Source: Alnus glutinosa (taxonomy: Eukaryota > Streptophyta > Magnoliopsida > Fagales > Betulaceae). From it: 64,000 nucleotides of DNA. Shown here in pieces: positions 22,671 through 36,200 of this stretch (within the stretch, counting starts at the first letter, position 1; each line of letters starts with the position of its first letter). Location: positions 26,624,628 to 26,688,627 of the forward strand of contig NC_084897.1 of the NCBI RefSeq assembly GCF_958979055.1. Reading direction: 5' to 3'. Under the pieces are notes generated by a model that did no database searches, was not told where the DNA came from, and saw nothing but the letters and a program-made list of their open reading frames with translations. The position numbers and the translations under genes are program-made.

Positions 22671-23255
22671 CAACAATTTTGCACCCTGAACATATGCCTT
22701 TCTATGTTCATTGGCCGGCCCCATATTTCCACAAATTTAAATACAATGCGTACGGACAGCTGAGGGTTTGATGGAGTTCACCAACAGAGTTAGGTATATT
22801 TTGGGTAGAGATTTTCAACAATTTTGTAGGCCTATGTTCATTGGACGGCCCATATTTTCACAAATTTAATACAACGCGTACGGACAGCCGAGGGTTTGAT
22901 GGGGTTCACCAACAGAGTTAGGTATATTTTGGGTAGAGAATTTCAACAATTTTGTAGGCCTATGTTCATTGGGCGGTCCCATATTTTCACAAATTTAAAT
23001 ACAATGCGTACGGACAGCTGAGGGTTTGATGGGGTTCACCAACAGAGTTAGGTATATTTTGGGTAGAGATTTTCAACAATTTTGTAGGCCTATGTTCATT
23101 GGACGGCCCCATATTTTCACAAATTTAAATACAACGCGTACGGACAGCCGAGGGTTTGATGGGGTTCACTAACAAAGTTAGATATATCTTTTGGATAGAG
23201 ATTTTTCAACAATTTTGTAAGCCTATGTCCATTGGGCAGCCCCATATTTCATTAT
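22671..23255. repeat. Tandem repeat, about 130-bp unit, 4.4 copies
   Basis: Units start with CAACAATTTTG at 22671, 22816, 22944, 23074 and 23207 (spacings 145, 128, 130 and 133); the last is partial. Each includes GCGTACGGACAGC, GAGGGTTTGATGG, GTTCACCAACAGAGTTAGG and TATTTTGGGTAGAG. A more degenerate related stretch lies at about 22176-22400, so the array may have grown from that sequence. No ORF crosses a unit. Confidence 0.9.
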
Positions 23256-24507
23256 TTCTACAGCAAGCCACCACCTATTTAGATAAATAATTTCCATAAA
23301 GACTCGCTCTCTAAATAATTTCCATAAAGACTCGCTCGCACTATCATTTCAAATAACAAATCATAAGTATATATACTTCTATCATAATTATGATAGAAGC
23401 ATAGGAGCAACTCAGTGCTTGTGGTACGTGTTGAAAATATACTTCCAATTTACACTATTCCATAAAAATTGTGGGGTTTTTTTTTCTCCTCTAATATAAT
23501 GTAATTCAGATTCGAGAATAAAGGTAATCTTTGACTAAACTAAGCCTAATCCAATTTTTGAACCAAACTCAAATATTGCTAATGCAACTTCAAGATCTCC
23601 ACTTTTTCTTTTTCTTTTTCTTTTTTTCTTTTTTTTTTTTTCTTTTTTTTTCTTATTCTAAGAATTGATAATTATGTAATGGTGTTCAGTTTTTGGGAAA
23701 TCTTAAAGAGTAGAAAAACTAAAAATAAAAAAAAATAATTGCAATTCTTTCATTGCCAAAAGACAAAAAGTTCAATCCTTTTTTGATTTTAGAAAAAAGA
23801 ATCAGAAATAGGATAAATTAGTGGCTTAAAGCGCACACAAAAAAGAAATGCAACTACATTTCAAACCTAATCATATGTGCCTCTACACCAACCAACAATT
23901 TGACAGATCTCGTATAGTTATTTCACTTGAAATGGGGAAAGTGATGATATTTAGTAAAATGTTATACAAATGTCATACCATTGGAATGGCATGGTCGTAA
24001 AAATCAACATTATTTAATTTTTTTTTTTAAGTGCTGATGTAAAGACTGAATTTCATTATCACATCATCAAATAGTATAACAATCGTATAGCAGTCTACCA
24101 AATAGCATTACTCGAAGAGAAATTATTTCATTTCAAATTTTGCTTTGTTATATCTGACAGGAGTAGATTGTGTCACATCATTTAAAAAATTTAATTGAAG
24201 TGACAACATGTAGCAAAATATATATACGTAGTTATATTAGATCTCTAAAATTTAATCTCGGCCATGATTAAGCAGAATAAAAATAACTGAAAAACCAGTT
24301 AAAATACCCTAGGACATTTTTCACTCTATTCATGAGTACGTTGGACGGTTGGGAGTATTACAATGCACTCATCAGTCATCCCATTGAGTAGAAATGGTGA
24401 GGGACAACAACAAAATTTGTAATGAATCCAAAGAGATCCGTAGGATAAAAAAAAAATTAAATTAAATAAAAATGAATCGAACAAATCAAACCAGATTACT
24501 TCAAATG
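23256..24507. other. Intergenic and start of kinase unit A
   Basis: No gene. A pyrimidine tract (TTTTTC repeats) occupies about 23599-23654. From about 23860 the sequence is shared with the starts of units B (about 37,668) and C (about 51,557), so the paralogous block begins here, before the kinase stop codon. Confidence 0.7.
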
Positions 24508-27500
24508 TCAGCACTCAGCAGCATGGTGCCCGGTGTGAAATGGAGAACGATGATGAATAGGTTGTTGGCCATGGCCATGGCGATGGCGATGAGCTGTAGT
24601 AGCAGATTTTATTTTGCATTCTTTTGGTTTTTGCTTATTCATTGCTTCAATCCCTTCCAATACCTCCACAACTTCTTTCATGGAAGGTCGGTTTATAGGA
24701 TCAAACGCTAGGCATTTTAGAGTCAGTTGTGCTGCCTGCATCGCAGCCTTGGATGAATATTGGCCCTCCATCCGCGTGTCCATGATGGTTTTCAGCTTTG
24801 CCTTGCTAGAAAGACATGGCTTACGCCACTCCACCAGAGTTTGCTGTCCGTTAGGCCTCTTTGTATCATGTGCTTGAAGGCCCGTTAGCAGTTCAAGCAG
24901 CACTACGCCTAAGCCATACACATCACTCTTCACGTCCAAACGACCTGTTGAAGAACAGTGCAAAGGCAGGCATGTTAGCTTATCTCCTTGGCTGCAAAAT
25001 ATTAGACTGTTTTTAGTACTGTTCTAATTTTGGCCTGATTCAGCTTAAATCGCCATATAATAAAGCACATATTTGAAATTTTGATTTCTCTTATATGTTT
25101 GTTTTATCAACCCACTTGGTACAATTATACAACCTACATATTTCTCTTGCACTTCAATGCCAAGGATGTCTATAAACTCAACTGTAAAACTAGACCAACT
25201 TCATTTGTGTGACTAAATAGCGGGACTTTCAAATATGGATTCAGCTCGGGTCCAATTTCAATTGGACTGGAATTGTATGTGTTAGAATGGAGACATGTGT
25301 CCCTTATGTTGTGTTACGAATTTCAGTAACCCAAGTGCGGACGGATTTAGGGGGGGCGGTATAAGCCATGCCCCCCCCTCAATTCCAAAAAAACAGATAA
25401 AAATTAGGTAAAAAAATAAAAATTTAGCTTATTGGGGCCCCTACCAATAATTTTTTTTGGCCCCTGATCCTTGCCCATAAAAACTTGTAGCTCCGTCCAT
25501 GAACCCAAGCCAAACCCTTCAACATGATATCTCTCTTTCCATAAAGTATTAAATTTCTAGACTTTGTTCAGAGAAGTCATTACCTGTTGCAATATATTCC
25601 GGAGCAGTGTAACCACATGTGCCCATAACCTTGGTTGTCACATGTGAATCACCACCAAAAACTGAGATTTTTGCATTGTACATCTGTGGGAGCATAAAAA
25701 GACAAGTGGAAAATAAATAACAGAGATTATTATCACTATGTATGCAATATTCTTGAAATATCTATGTATATGGGTATTGGGTGACGAGAATATATTACTA
25801 TATGGTAGAAAACACCAAGTTTTGCTACAAACAAGATTCAATGTATATTTTTGTGTGTGAGAGAGATTAACCCAAAAATTTAAGTAATACTAGTACTGTA
25901 TTTGATTATTCACTAACTAAAAGACAAGTTTATGCTTATAATCCAAACCCAAATTACCATCACTGAAACAACAGGTTTACATATCTTCTCTAGTGTCTCA
26001 TCATCAATCAAACGGAGAAAAATGATGCATTTGGTAGCCAAAGATGATTAGCCACCTTTTACTCCATTGTGAGATAGCTAGTGCCTTATGGTGGTCTATT
26101 TTTGTTCTTTTCGGCTTAAGTGGGTCATGCCTCATTGGGTCAAAGATCACATCGCTTGTTGGAGAAAGAAGAACGGTAATTCTTAAAGTGATGGTTTGTG
26201 GAAGATAATCTCGCTCTGTTTGATGTGGTGCATTTGAAGAAAAAGAAATGAACAGAGCTTTGAAAACAAAGAAAGTACGATAGCGAAGCTAAAGGCCTTA
26301 TTTTTCCATTCCCTTTTTTAGTGGATAGCTGCTTACGATTTTTTGCACATTTCTAGTTTTCATGACTTTTCTTATTTTGGTGTTTCTCTTTTATAGTTCG
26401 TGTGTACTTGGGTGCGTATTTTAGTTTTTGATGAAATCTTTTTACTTATAAAAATAAATAAAAAGAAAAGGAAACAAGAAGGAATTTGGAATAATGAGAT
26501 ACCACCTATCATTTCAACAAAGCAGCTAGCTTTCCTATCTGGTTTCGAGTTTCTATATTATCAGCAACAAATTAGAGCATTAAACTAAAACTGGAAGTAG
26601 AAAAGAAGATATGTATCAAAGAGAGAGAGAGAGAGAGAGAGACAAACCCCATCAAGCAGTATGTTTGAGGCCTTAAAATCTCTAAATATGACTTTCTTTT
26701 CTGAAGTGTGCAAGAAAGCAAGGCCATGAGCTGCTCCGATAGCTATTTTCAGTCGTATGTCCCAAGAAAGCGGTTCAATGTTTGGATTCCCTGCTCAACC
26801 ATAAAAGGTCATTTAGTTAACACATGCATAATCCAAGCACAAGCAGTTCTATTTTCTCCTCAAATTCTTACTTCGAAAAAGGTGATTCTCCAAGCTTCCC
26901 CCCTGCAAATACTCGTACACAAGGAGCAGCTCTTTATCCTCCCAACAGTATCCCAAAAGCCTCAGCAAGTTGGGATGACATAGCCTTCCCAAAAAATTTA
27001 CTTCTGACTGCACAATCAAATGGAAAGGGAAGAACATATTACCATCTGAATAATGATATTCGGAAGGTCTAAAAATACAGAAAACTGGTTAAACACATAG
27101 GCAGATGCCCATAATACTGTACTAATACTAGGATAGCAAATAGAAATCAATGTCATTTGCTATTACAGACGAGTAATACTAAAAATTACACTTTTATCTC
27201 ACTATTATTCCACTTTTCTAACGTGACAATGACAATCAATCTTTGGATAAGCCCTTGTTAAAACATAATCCAAAGGCTTATTGACATTGCCACATCAGCA
27301 GAATGAGAAATAGTGGTGAGTTTAAAATGTAGTTTTTAACATTAATCGTTACAACAACCCCATCAGTACAGACCATGATAGCATGTTAAAGCATTAGATT
27401 TCATGTTGAACCAACAACATCGTGACAATTGAGAAGTAGAAAGAACCTGAAATCCCAAATGGTATTTAGTGCAGTGGTTAACTCACAAAAAGGCATCTGG

Positions 27501-29598
27501 TTGGTCAACTGTTCACTCGACCTCTAAAACGGTTATAATGTATTACAAACTTCTGAACTTCAGGATGGTCTAGTCAAACATTACAGGAAGCATGGGACCA
27601 AGTTTTTAGGTCATTCCCTATGATTTGTCTCAAATTACTGCATTGCTTGATGTCAGAGACGGATCAGGGACCCTTGGGGCCATGGCCCCCAGTGGCCTCC
27701 TGTTCCCGAGACCCCAACTGATTTTGTTCTTTTCTTGGTTGTGATTAATCAGGCTTCAAACTAGGGTGACAAATCATGTTCGCATGTCAGATTCAAGTTG
27801 TGTCGACATATGTATATAAAACTATATAAGTTAATCCTAATCTGACCAATTTAAATAAACGAGTCAGACCATCAACTCTAACCCACTAATTTTATGTCGG
27901 GTTCAAATAGTATTGAAGCATGGATATATAATTATATAGGCCAATCTTAATCCGACCTATTTAATTAAACGGATGTGACTTCTCAATACTAACCCGCTGA
28001 TTTAGTATTGGACTTACTAACCGCGTACTAAAAATTGTCAGCATTACTTCAGAGTTCAGACAACCTTAAAAAACTCAAATGCTTTCGTATGATGTGCATT
28101 TTGTCATGGGGCTTTCGGATGATCTAAAGGAAGAAGAAAGACCCAGATTAGAGAAGAAGATACAAGAAGTAGGTTTCAAAAGTAAAGAAGGAAAACCTAA
28201 GAAGCGGTCCCCTGTCAGATTGTAAGGCTCGAGGTGAGGTGGACAAGACAACTGATGGATTGAGCTGGTAATGTGTCGGCTAAGGGGACGAGTCGGTATC
28301 ATTAGTTCCAAAGTGTAGTCGTTTTGACTATATAACAAGTAGTTCATTTGTAATAAGGCTTGTATTTGTTAGAAGTTAGTTGTACAGCTAGTAGGTTGAG
28401 TTGTTAGTAGTTAGTGGTTAGTTTTAGTTGGAAGCTGGTATATAACCCAAGCCCACGAGCGTGTTCAAGATTCAATTTGTCAAATGTGCAATCAATTATG
28501 GAGTTTAAGCTTTCCTTGAATAAAGCTTAGAGATTCTGGACCTCTCGAAGTGTCTAGGCTTGTGTTTCTTATTAAACACCTTCTATCTTTCTTTATGTCT
28601 TCTATACTCAGTATTCAGTATTACAGAAAACAAGACATACATTACACATTTCAAAATGAAACATGTCAAAAAGGGAACCAAATAAGCGATGGCCCGGTAG
28701 GTGGATATTAATTAAGATTCAATAATATAAATAAAGTTATACGAGTCTATACGAGTCGAGCCTGAATTTTTTGTCCAAGTTCTATTAGTTTAATAAACGA
28801 ACTAATCTCGAGTCGAACTAATCGAACAGAGCCCGAGTATATTCACGAGTAATTCTGCTCACTTACGGCCCATATCTTTCTCTGCATTGGTGGATTAGGA
28901 ATCAACGGCAACAGAGCATGTGATCATACAAGGGGCGCCCAATTCGCATACGCCGGATTCCACCAATAAAAATGTACACTAGCTCTTTTTTTCTCCTATC
29001 TTTTATTTTTCTAATATTTGTCCACAAAAATTAAAGATATTTTTGGCAGCAGAATTAATATAGAAATAACAGCAGATTAAAGGATTGAAATTGATACCTG
29101 CCACTCTTGGAAACCTTGCATAGTTTCTGAGTTCAATTTATTGATGGCAACTGCCATTCCAGTGCCGACATTAGAAGGTGTAAGCGTCTTCTCATCCATC
29201 CAACCCTTGAAAACTTGCCCAAACCCTCCCTCACCCAACAAACTATCCGTCTTGAAATTCCTAGTGGCAGTCTTCAAATCCACAAAGCTGAATTCTTTCA
29301 AGTTGGGTGTCTCCAAGATTTGGCCATCAGGATATACCTCGTCCACGCTTCCACCAGCTGCCTCTGAAAATTGACTCTTCCCGGTGCTGCTGCTTGTTGC
29401 CGACGATCCTATGTTCTTGCCATCGTTACTTGATGCCACTAAGAAATGGAAAACAGTACATGATCGATCAAATGGACAAACTCCAATTTGGAATTAAGAA
29501 TATGTGAAAATACTTTCGATTGTGCTTGTACCTGGAGTGGTTGTTGACTGGGTGGCAGGATCAGGTTCACCAGAAAGAGCTCCAAAGCAAAGACCCAT
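24508..29598 (-). CDS. RLCK-VII kinase copy A (PIX13/CST-like), probable pseudokinase
   Basis: Six exons on the minus strand: 29532-29598, 29098-29438, 26872-27007, 26648-26790, 25584-25683 and 24508-24944 (1224 bases, 407 residues), in frame throughout. MGLCFG at the N-terminus predicts N-myristoylation and palmitoylation, so plasma-membrane tethering is expected. The arrangement ([48 protein letters not shown]) is that of Arabidopsis PIX13/CST. Two catalytic residues are missing. The VAIK lysine (residue 122) is Asn (VAIN). A 24-base in-frame deletion in exon 5 removes most of [11 protein letters not shown] and leaves VFGGDS, so the Mg-binding Asp is gone. The catalytic-loop Asp is kept (IFRDFK). 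It may be a scaffold-like pseudokinase or a dying copy. It shares gene structure with copies B and C. Confidence 0.9.
25336..25501. mobile_element. Small MITE with 8-bp target duplication (copy A only)
   Basis: A 166-bp insert in intron 5 of kinase copy A is flanked by AACCCAAG at 25328-25335 and 25502-25509. Short inverted ends contain GGACGGA. Copies B (near 39,056) and C (near 52,997) have the uninterrupted site, which confirms the insertion. An 8-bp duplication suits the hAT superfamily. Confidence 0.85.
26020..26470 (+). mobile_element. L1-type LINE 3' fragment in kinase copy A intron 4
   Basis: On the plus strand the translation includes [14 protein letters not shown] and a CIWRKRN-like block, the zinc-finger-like C-terminal end of plant L1 ORF2. 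It then runs to an A-rich tail (ACTTATAAAAATAAATAAAA). It is strongly 5'-truncated and broken by stops. The same fragment sits in the same intron of copies B and C, so it predates the duplications. It is antisense to the kinase. Confidence 0.8.
26620..26642. repeat. GA microsatellite next to exon 4 donor, copy A
   Basis: About 11 GA units. Read on the kinase strand this is a CT run starting five bases after the exon 4 donor (GGG|GTTTGTCTCT). Length varies among the three kinase copies. Confidence 0.9.
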
Positions 29599-30539
29599 AT
29601 CAGCAGACGATTATTTGGGCGTTCTTTGGCCAACAAGATGAGCAAGAAGTCATGAATCTGCTTAATAGTTGTCCAAGCTAGACGTAGGAGACAATGGAAA
29701 ACAGTGGACTTTATCTATTATGGTCATGGAGGAGCCTTTTCTTCGTTGAACCTTCTGCTTCGCAGTCACCGTTCGACTATAACGTTTCATGGTTGCCCCA
29801 ATTTCATAGCCAATCATTGTTTCCAATTTTAACCTCTTTACTTGGCCGCTATTTTTGTAGTTGACACACTAGTTGATGTTGTTAAGAGTCGTCGTTGCCG
29901 ATGTATCTTTGGGTCGTAAGCTTTATAAATTTTGAATAAATTACTTTTTTAAGGCAACTTCTCGTGGAAGAGTAATACTCAATAGACTTTATCGATTGTG
30001 AACTTATGAAAGTAAAAGGTAAAATTCTACAACAGGTAGAACACATTGGCTGGACAGGAGATCACTCACAAGCACGTATCTCATGAAGTCCTTGAAGTTA
30101 TCTTTACAGTAGTCATATATGTATATAAAAGTCGAGTTCTTCCTTAGAATGGCATGGAATAGTGACACGTGACATGAACACATACTTTTTAGTGACTAAA
30201 CCGATCATTTAAATAAAATTAAACCGGTCGATTTAATATATATATTAATGATACAATTAGTCTCTCTCTCAATTAATGATATAAATATGACTCTTTTGTG
30301 GAGAAAGATGTTTCTTTAGTATTTTATATTTTTGGTTAAAATCTAAATATGTTTTCATTTTGTTTGTAAAATTTTTGGTTGAAATCTAAATATGTTCCCA
30401 TTTTGTTTGTAAAATTTTTGGTTGAGCAATTCTTCATTTGAATGTTTATGAGGATTTTTTTTTTTTTTTTTTTCCATTCATTTGCCTTTTCGAATGTTCA
30501 AAATTATATAGGATTGAAATATAATAGGTATCACATACA

Positions 30540-30985
30540 ATAAAAAAAAATTCCTACTAATTTTTTTATTTTATGCTTTGACGATTAAAATCATAGTTTT
30601 CTTCTTACTATTTTTCTTCTTCATATTTATTTTCATTCTAAACTACACTTATGGGAATAAAGATTTTAACATGTTTTAATTTATATGAATTAAACTAAAA
30701 ATAAGGGTCTTGTGTTTTAATTTATTTGAATATTTGATGGGATATTTGTTTTTCTTTTCTATGATTTACACGATTTTCACATCTTTTTTAGAAGTGTTAT
30801 TCTGCTTTTAGAAGCCAAAAAATACAAAATTTTATTTGATTATTGTGCACAAAAGGAATAGAAATTAAAACACTAAAGAGTTAATTAAACACTAAATTTG
30901 AAATGCTTTTTTTTTTTTTTAATGTTCAAAATCCAGATTTTTCTTTTGCTATTTTTTTTTCCTTTACACTTCTTTCCATTTTAAA

Positions 30986-31064
<79 letters not shown>

Positions 31065-33961
31065 TATTTTAAATGTTTTAATTTATATATATTAAAACTA
31101 AAATTATGGTTCTTTTTATAGTAAAATTTTATGTGATTTATATATTCATCTAATGTTCTTTGTGCAATGGAGAATTATGACACGTGGCGTGAACCCATAA
31201 TTTTTAAATGCTGAATCGGTTTTTTAAGTAAAAAAAACCAGTGAATTTTAAACGTAGAACCGATTTTGTCATGATTTTAATAAATTTATTGTGCTTTACT
31301 AAAAAAAGATCACGGATGTTAATCTTCACAATACCAAAATAAGATTTTTTTTTCGCATTATATCACTGAGTGCCATTATAGATGCATTAAGATGTGAGAT
31401 TTTTTATAAAAAAATTAAAATTAAAAACATGCATTAATTTTAAGTGGTCAAATTTTTATTTTTTTTCCAAAATTTTATTTCAAAAATTTTCCTTATATGA
31501 GATTTCATTAAGTTCAAAATTGTAATGTACAATATTATGGTTTCGGAATTTACGACTCTCCAAAATTATTGAGACACAAAATTTAAAACCAAGAGCGTAC
31601 TACATTAACTACCCATAATTGACCATATAGGTATTGCATGTATTAATTCTAAAAAAACCGTACAAGTAAACTGAAAAGTCATATTACTCTCTTAGATTGA
31701 TTATTTATACCTCTCTCTTTAGGGTTTGAAACATCTAGAATTGTGAAATCAAGAGCATCCAGCAGCAACATTCAAGAGAAGAATAGAGTGTTGAAATACA
31801 TAATTTTGTTTTATATTTTTTTTAAGGACTTTGTTGTCTCTTCTTCTTCTTCTTCTTCTTTTTTTTTGGTTTTGCGGAGGTTGAAGGACTTCAGATTTTA
31901 TGCATTTTTATATTTAGAATCTAAATATTCTTCTGCTATTTTTTTTTCTTTATACTTTTCGTTTTCAACCATGTCTACCCATGGAATAAATTTTCATAAA
32001 AAAATGTTTATTTGTACTGAAATATAATAGGTAGCACACAAAGATTCCTACTAATCTTGTATTAATGCTTTGATATTTAGATTAAAATATGTATTCTTTT
32101 TTTTATATTTTTTTCTTTATATTTTTCATTTTAAACCATGTATACCTATGGGAACAAAGATTTAAACATGTTTTAATGTATATGGATTGTAACGCCTTGA
32201 ATTTTGAGCCAGCAAATTCGTAAGCGGAAACCTCCAGTTTTCACGTGACATTACTACATCAGAGATAACTTACGCAGCGGAATATATTTATTTTCTTTAA
32301 AAAGCTACATCAGAGTTTACTGAATGACAAATGTAATTAAAATATTACATTCCAAATTGATACAAAGAAATCACTACAATCATTAGCTACATAAATAAAC
32401 AGTTCTAACTCTTCAGTGCTAACAAAATCCAATCCTTGAGCTTTATACTCTTTTGTACCTGCATAATGAGCTATACCGCCCATATATAAATATATGGGTC
32501 AGTCAACTGCTTTCAACAATGATAAGATTACTGATTTAATTAAAAATATGCAATGCAACAATATGATGAAAGCTATAAACACTTATGCCAAGAACTCAAA
32601 CCAAAGAATCTCTGTTCTTTTGCCAAGGGCCTCTAACCCAGGGACCTCTATTCTCTTGTCTTGGGCCTCTAACCCAAGGACCTCTATTCTTTTGCCTTGA
32701 GCCTCTAACCCAAGGACCTCTATTCTTTTCTCAGGGCCTCAATTCTGGGCTGTCTATCCCTCTCAGGGCCTCAATCTTGGGCTGTCTATCCCTCCCAGGG
32801 CCTCAAACTCGGGGATGTCTATCCCTTTGCCTTGTTTCTAGCTTTTAACTAACACATGCAATGTTACAAACAACATGCTCCAAACAAGTTGCATCTATTA
32901 AATAAAGCGGATATCAAAACACTAAAGAAAGCTCTACGTGTATCACTCTGAGTGAGTAAGGAATACTCACAATCTTTTTGTACAGCCTCTCAGTTCATCA
33001 TCTACATAATTATAATTATACACACAAAGTGTTAACATCATCGTTCGCAAATCTTAATTCTATTTATATCATTACTATACATAATATTATTATTATTCAA
33101 CAATAATATCTAAACATGTCTTTTATACAAACAATATCAAACCAATATGCCCAAACAGTAAATACATGAAAACAGCCCAAAATCACTACATACTCAACTG
33201 GGTAAACATACCAACTTTTGAAACTATTCCACTAGAATACCCATACTCAGAACTGACACAGAACAAGACCTGTCCAAACCATTCGGCTAATACACTATAC
33301 ACACACTAGACGGCCAGCACCCACATACACAGGAATCCCATAATCCATCTCAACACCCACACTGACCAGAACTTACACAATCCAGCCGTTCAAGGGACCC
33401 AAAGCAGGGGACACAACCAGTCCAAATCACACCACAACCAAAACAGAGATTTCGGCCAACTTTACCAAAATTCAGACCACCGGCTGAAACCTAAGATTAC
33501 ACACTCATTGAAACTTCCGGCCGAATTATCACAACAGGGAAGAAAACACAGACAATCGGCCGGATCAAGAACCACCCACAACTCAGAATAATTCACTTCA
33601 AACGATCAAGAATCATCAATCAGCCAAATATTCACAATAACTCGAATCAATTCGGAATAGAAATACAAGAATACATTACCTTATGAATTTTCTGCTTAAC
33701 TATAGGAAATCTATAGAGCAATCACCAAATCGGTGATAGCACTGATTTTCACAAGCATTGCCGGACGATGCTTTGAAACCGCCGGAGATTGTACCTTCTG
33801 GTTTCACTAGCGACGACCCATGGAGTTTCAGACCCCCGATCGGGTCACCGGCGTTGACCCATGGATGTGGGTCTCTTGATCCTTCTCGGCTCCTCACGGG
33901 TCCGCCGGGTTCTCTCTCTCTCCGACTACACCACTCTCTCTCCCAGTCTCCTCTCTGTCAC

Positions 33962-33998
<37 letters not shown>

Positions 33999-36200
33999 CT
34001 CGAGTCTCCCTCTCTCTGTTTCTTTCCTCCCTCAATCCCTCGATGTCTCTCTCTCGGTCTCCTCTCTGTCACGATCTCTCCCTCTTATTTCTCTCAATCT
34101 CACGGTCTCTCACTCGCTTGCTCGGTTTCTCTGCATCTCTTGGTTAGAAGAGAGCAAAGGAAGAACAACAAAGAAGGAGAAGGGAGAAGAAAGAACGAAG
34201 GAAGAAGCGTGCGATTTTCAGAGGGGTGAGGGTGCGTTTTATAAATGTGAGAGTAATGAGTGTAGGAGGTGGAGAGCAGGCTAGTGTGTACCGTTAAATC
34301 AGAGCGGAGGACGAGCTGAATGAATTTTAAAAATGCGAGGGTAATGGATAAAGGATTTTAAAAGATTTTAATGGAATAAAGCGCAAGGATGACGACGGCT
34401 GATTATTCTATAATTTATCAGCCGTTAGAGTTTTATACATCGGGTCTTTTTAGTAAAATTTGTCTCATAAAAACTATTATTCTAAACCTGTTTTTAGCCT
34501 ATTCGTTTTATAAATAAAGATATTTTATTTCGAACATTAATACACATATTATTATTATTACCCTAAATAATAAAGTGTCAAATAATATTTTGCACAATTA
34601 TATAATAAAGTTAATTAATTTAATGATTATTTATTTTGTCTATTTATTAACTCAGTAATTTTCGGATATAAAATAAATATCTGTTTTATTAAAACAAAGT
34701 TCATTAAATTAATTGAATATATTTATAAAACAATTTATAAGACGAATGATTATTTATTCACATAAATATTCATCTTTATTCTTTAACCTTATTATTAGAT
34801 CTGAATTCTAATTTAAGACCTTAAATTATGTGTCTTAAAATTTGGGACGCTACATGGATTAAACTAAGATAAAGATTTATGTTTCTCGGAATTTAATTTT
34901 TTTTGTTTACGTGACTTACTCCATTTTTAGCCATTTTTTGAAAGTGTTTTTATGCTTGTGAAAGTAAAACAATGCAAAAATTTATTTGATTGTTGTGCAT
35001 AAAAATAATATAAATACTTTTAAAACACCGAATAGATATTAAGCATTGAAAATGATGTGAGAATTTATTTGACTGAGTTAAATGTTTAATCAAAGATTTT
35101 GTTTTATTTTGTATTCGTAAAAAATATTTTGTTTAGTTTGTTCAGTATTTTTTTAAATGTTTATAATTACTTGGGTTTTATATGTATTTAAATATAATAG
35201 GTATCATACTAACAATATCATAAATTCGTACTAATTTTTTATTAATGCTTTGGTAATTAGATTAAACCATGTTTTCTTCTTGCTTTTTTTTTTTTTTTTT
35301 TTTTTTTCCTTTGTAATTCTTTTTTGTTATAAACTATTCATATGGGCACAAACATTTTAACATGTTTTAATTTATATGGATTAAACTAAAATTAAGTGTC
35401 TTATTTTTTAGTTCATTTGAATGTTTTAAGGAATATTTTTGTTTTTGTTTGTATGATTTACTCGATTTTAATTTCAGCTATTTTGTTTAGTTTGTTATGT
35501 ATTTTTTTTATAATGTTTAGAATTATATCGGTTTTGTTTGTATCGAAATGTAATATGTATTACACCAATAGTATTAAAGACTCTTGCTAATTTTTTTTTT
35601 TTATTAATGCTTTGATAATCATAATCTACAAGTTTTTTTCTTTCTTCTTTTTATTTTTTATCTCTTTATACTTCTTTTTATTTTAAACTACTGATATGGG
35701 AACAAATATTTTAATATATTTTAATTTATATGGATTAAAATAAAATTAAAGGGTCTTATTTTTTAATATATTTGAATTTTTGAATGGTTTTTTTTTTGTT
35801 GGGTATGATTAACTCAATTTTTTTTTTTGAAGTGTTTTTTTTTTTTTTTTTTGCCTTTGAAAGCAAAATAAGGCAAAAAATTATTTGATTAATCATTGAA
35901 CGTGATGTGAGAGGATTTATTTGATTCATTAAATATTGAGTAAAATTTTTTGTTTTATTTTATAGGATTTGGCTTAGGTGCTGCAAAAAAAAAATTACAG
36001 CACCATCTTGACTATTGAAAAAACAACAACACCAATGCTGTAATATTTGAAATTTAGATTTTCTTTTGGTTTTATTTATTTATTTATTTTTTATGCTTCT
36101 TTTCTTTACAAACTTCACCTATGTAAACAAATATTTTAAAAAGTTTTGCTTTTTTTGGGTTAAAATAAAATTAAGGGTCTTAACCTTTATTGTCTTTTTA
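30540..36200. repeat. Degenerate internal repeats of about 350 bp in the Helitron
   Basis: A unit with TAATGCTTTGAT, then a T-rich stretch, ATGGGAACAAAGATTTTAAC, ATGTTTTAATTTATATGG and ATTAAACTAAAATTAAGGG recurs near 30,575, 30,950 (partial), 32,062 (interrupted by the LTR), 35,246, 35,603 and 36,060. It also holds a CA-then-TA microsatellite at about 30,988-31,060 and a CTT run near 31,838. No gene is seen anywhere in this AT-rich stretch. Confidence 0.75.
32188..34854 (-). mobile_element. Solo LTR (probable Ty3/gypsy), 2.67 kb, inside the Helitron
   Basis: The ends are TGTAACGCC... and ...GGGACGCTACA, flanked by perfect 5-bp duplications TGGAT (32183-32187 and 34855-34859). Removing it restores the Helitron repeat motif TATATGGATTAAACTAA. 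On the minus strand it starts TGTAGCGTCCCAAATTTTAAG and has a TATA-like ATAAAA near 34,240 followed by a pyrimidine-rich leader, so minus is the likely sense. The 32,600-32,820 part has short tandem phrases (CTCTAACCCAAGGACCTCTA). A (CT)n run lies near 33,965. No protein domains are seen. It is a fossil. Confidence 0.8.

Noticed and set aside
33758-34229. Two overlapping Ser/Leu-rich frames of 120-130 codons
   Set aside because: They come from the CT-rich leader of the solo LTR, have no domain, and differ in frame only by repeat phase.
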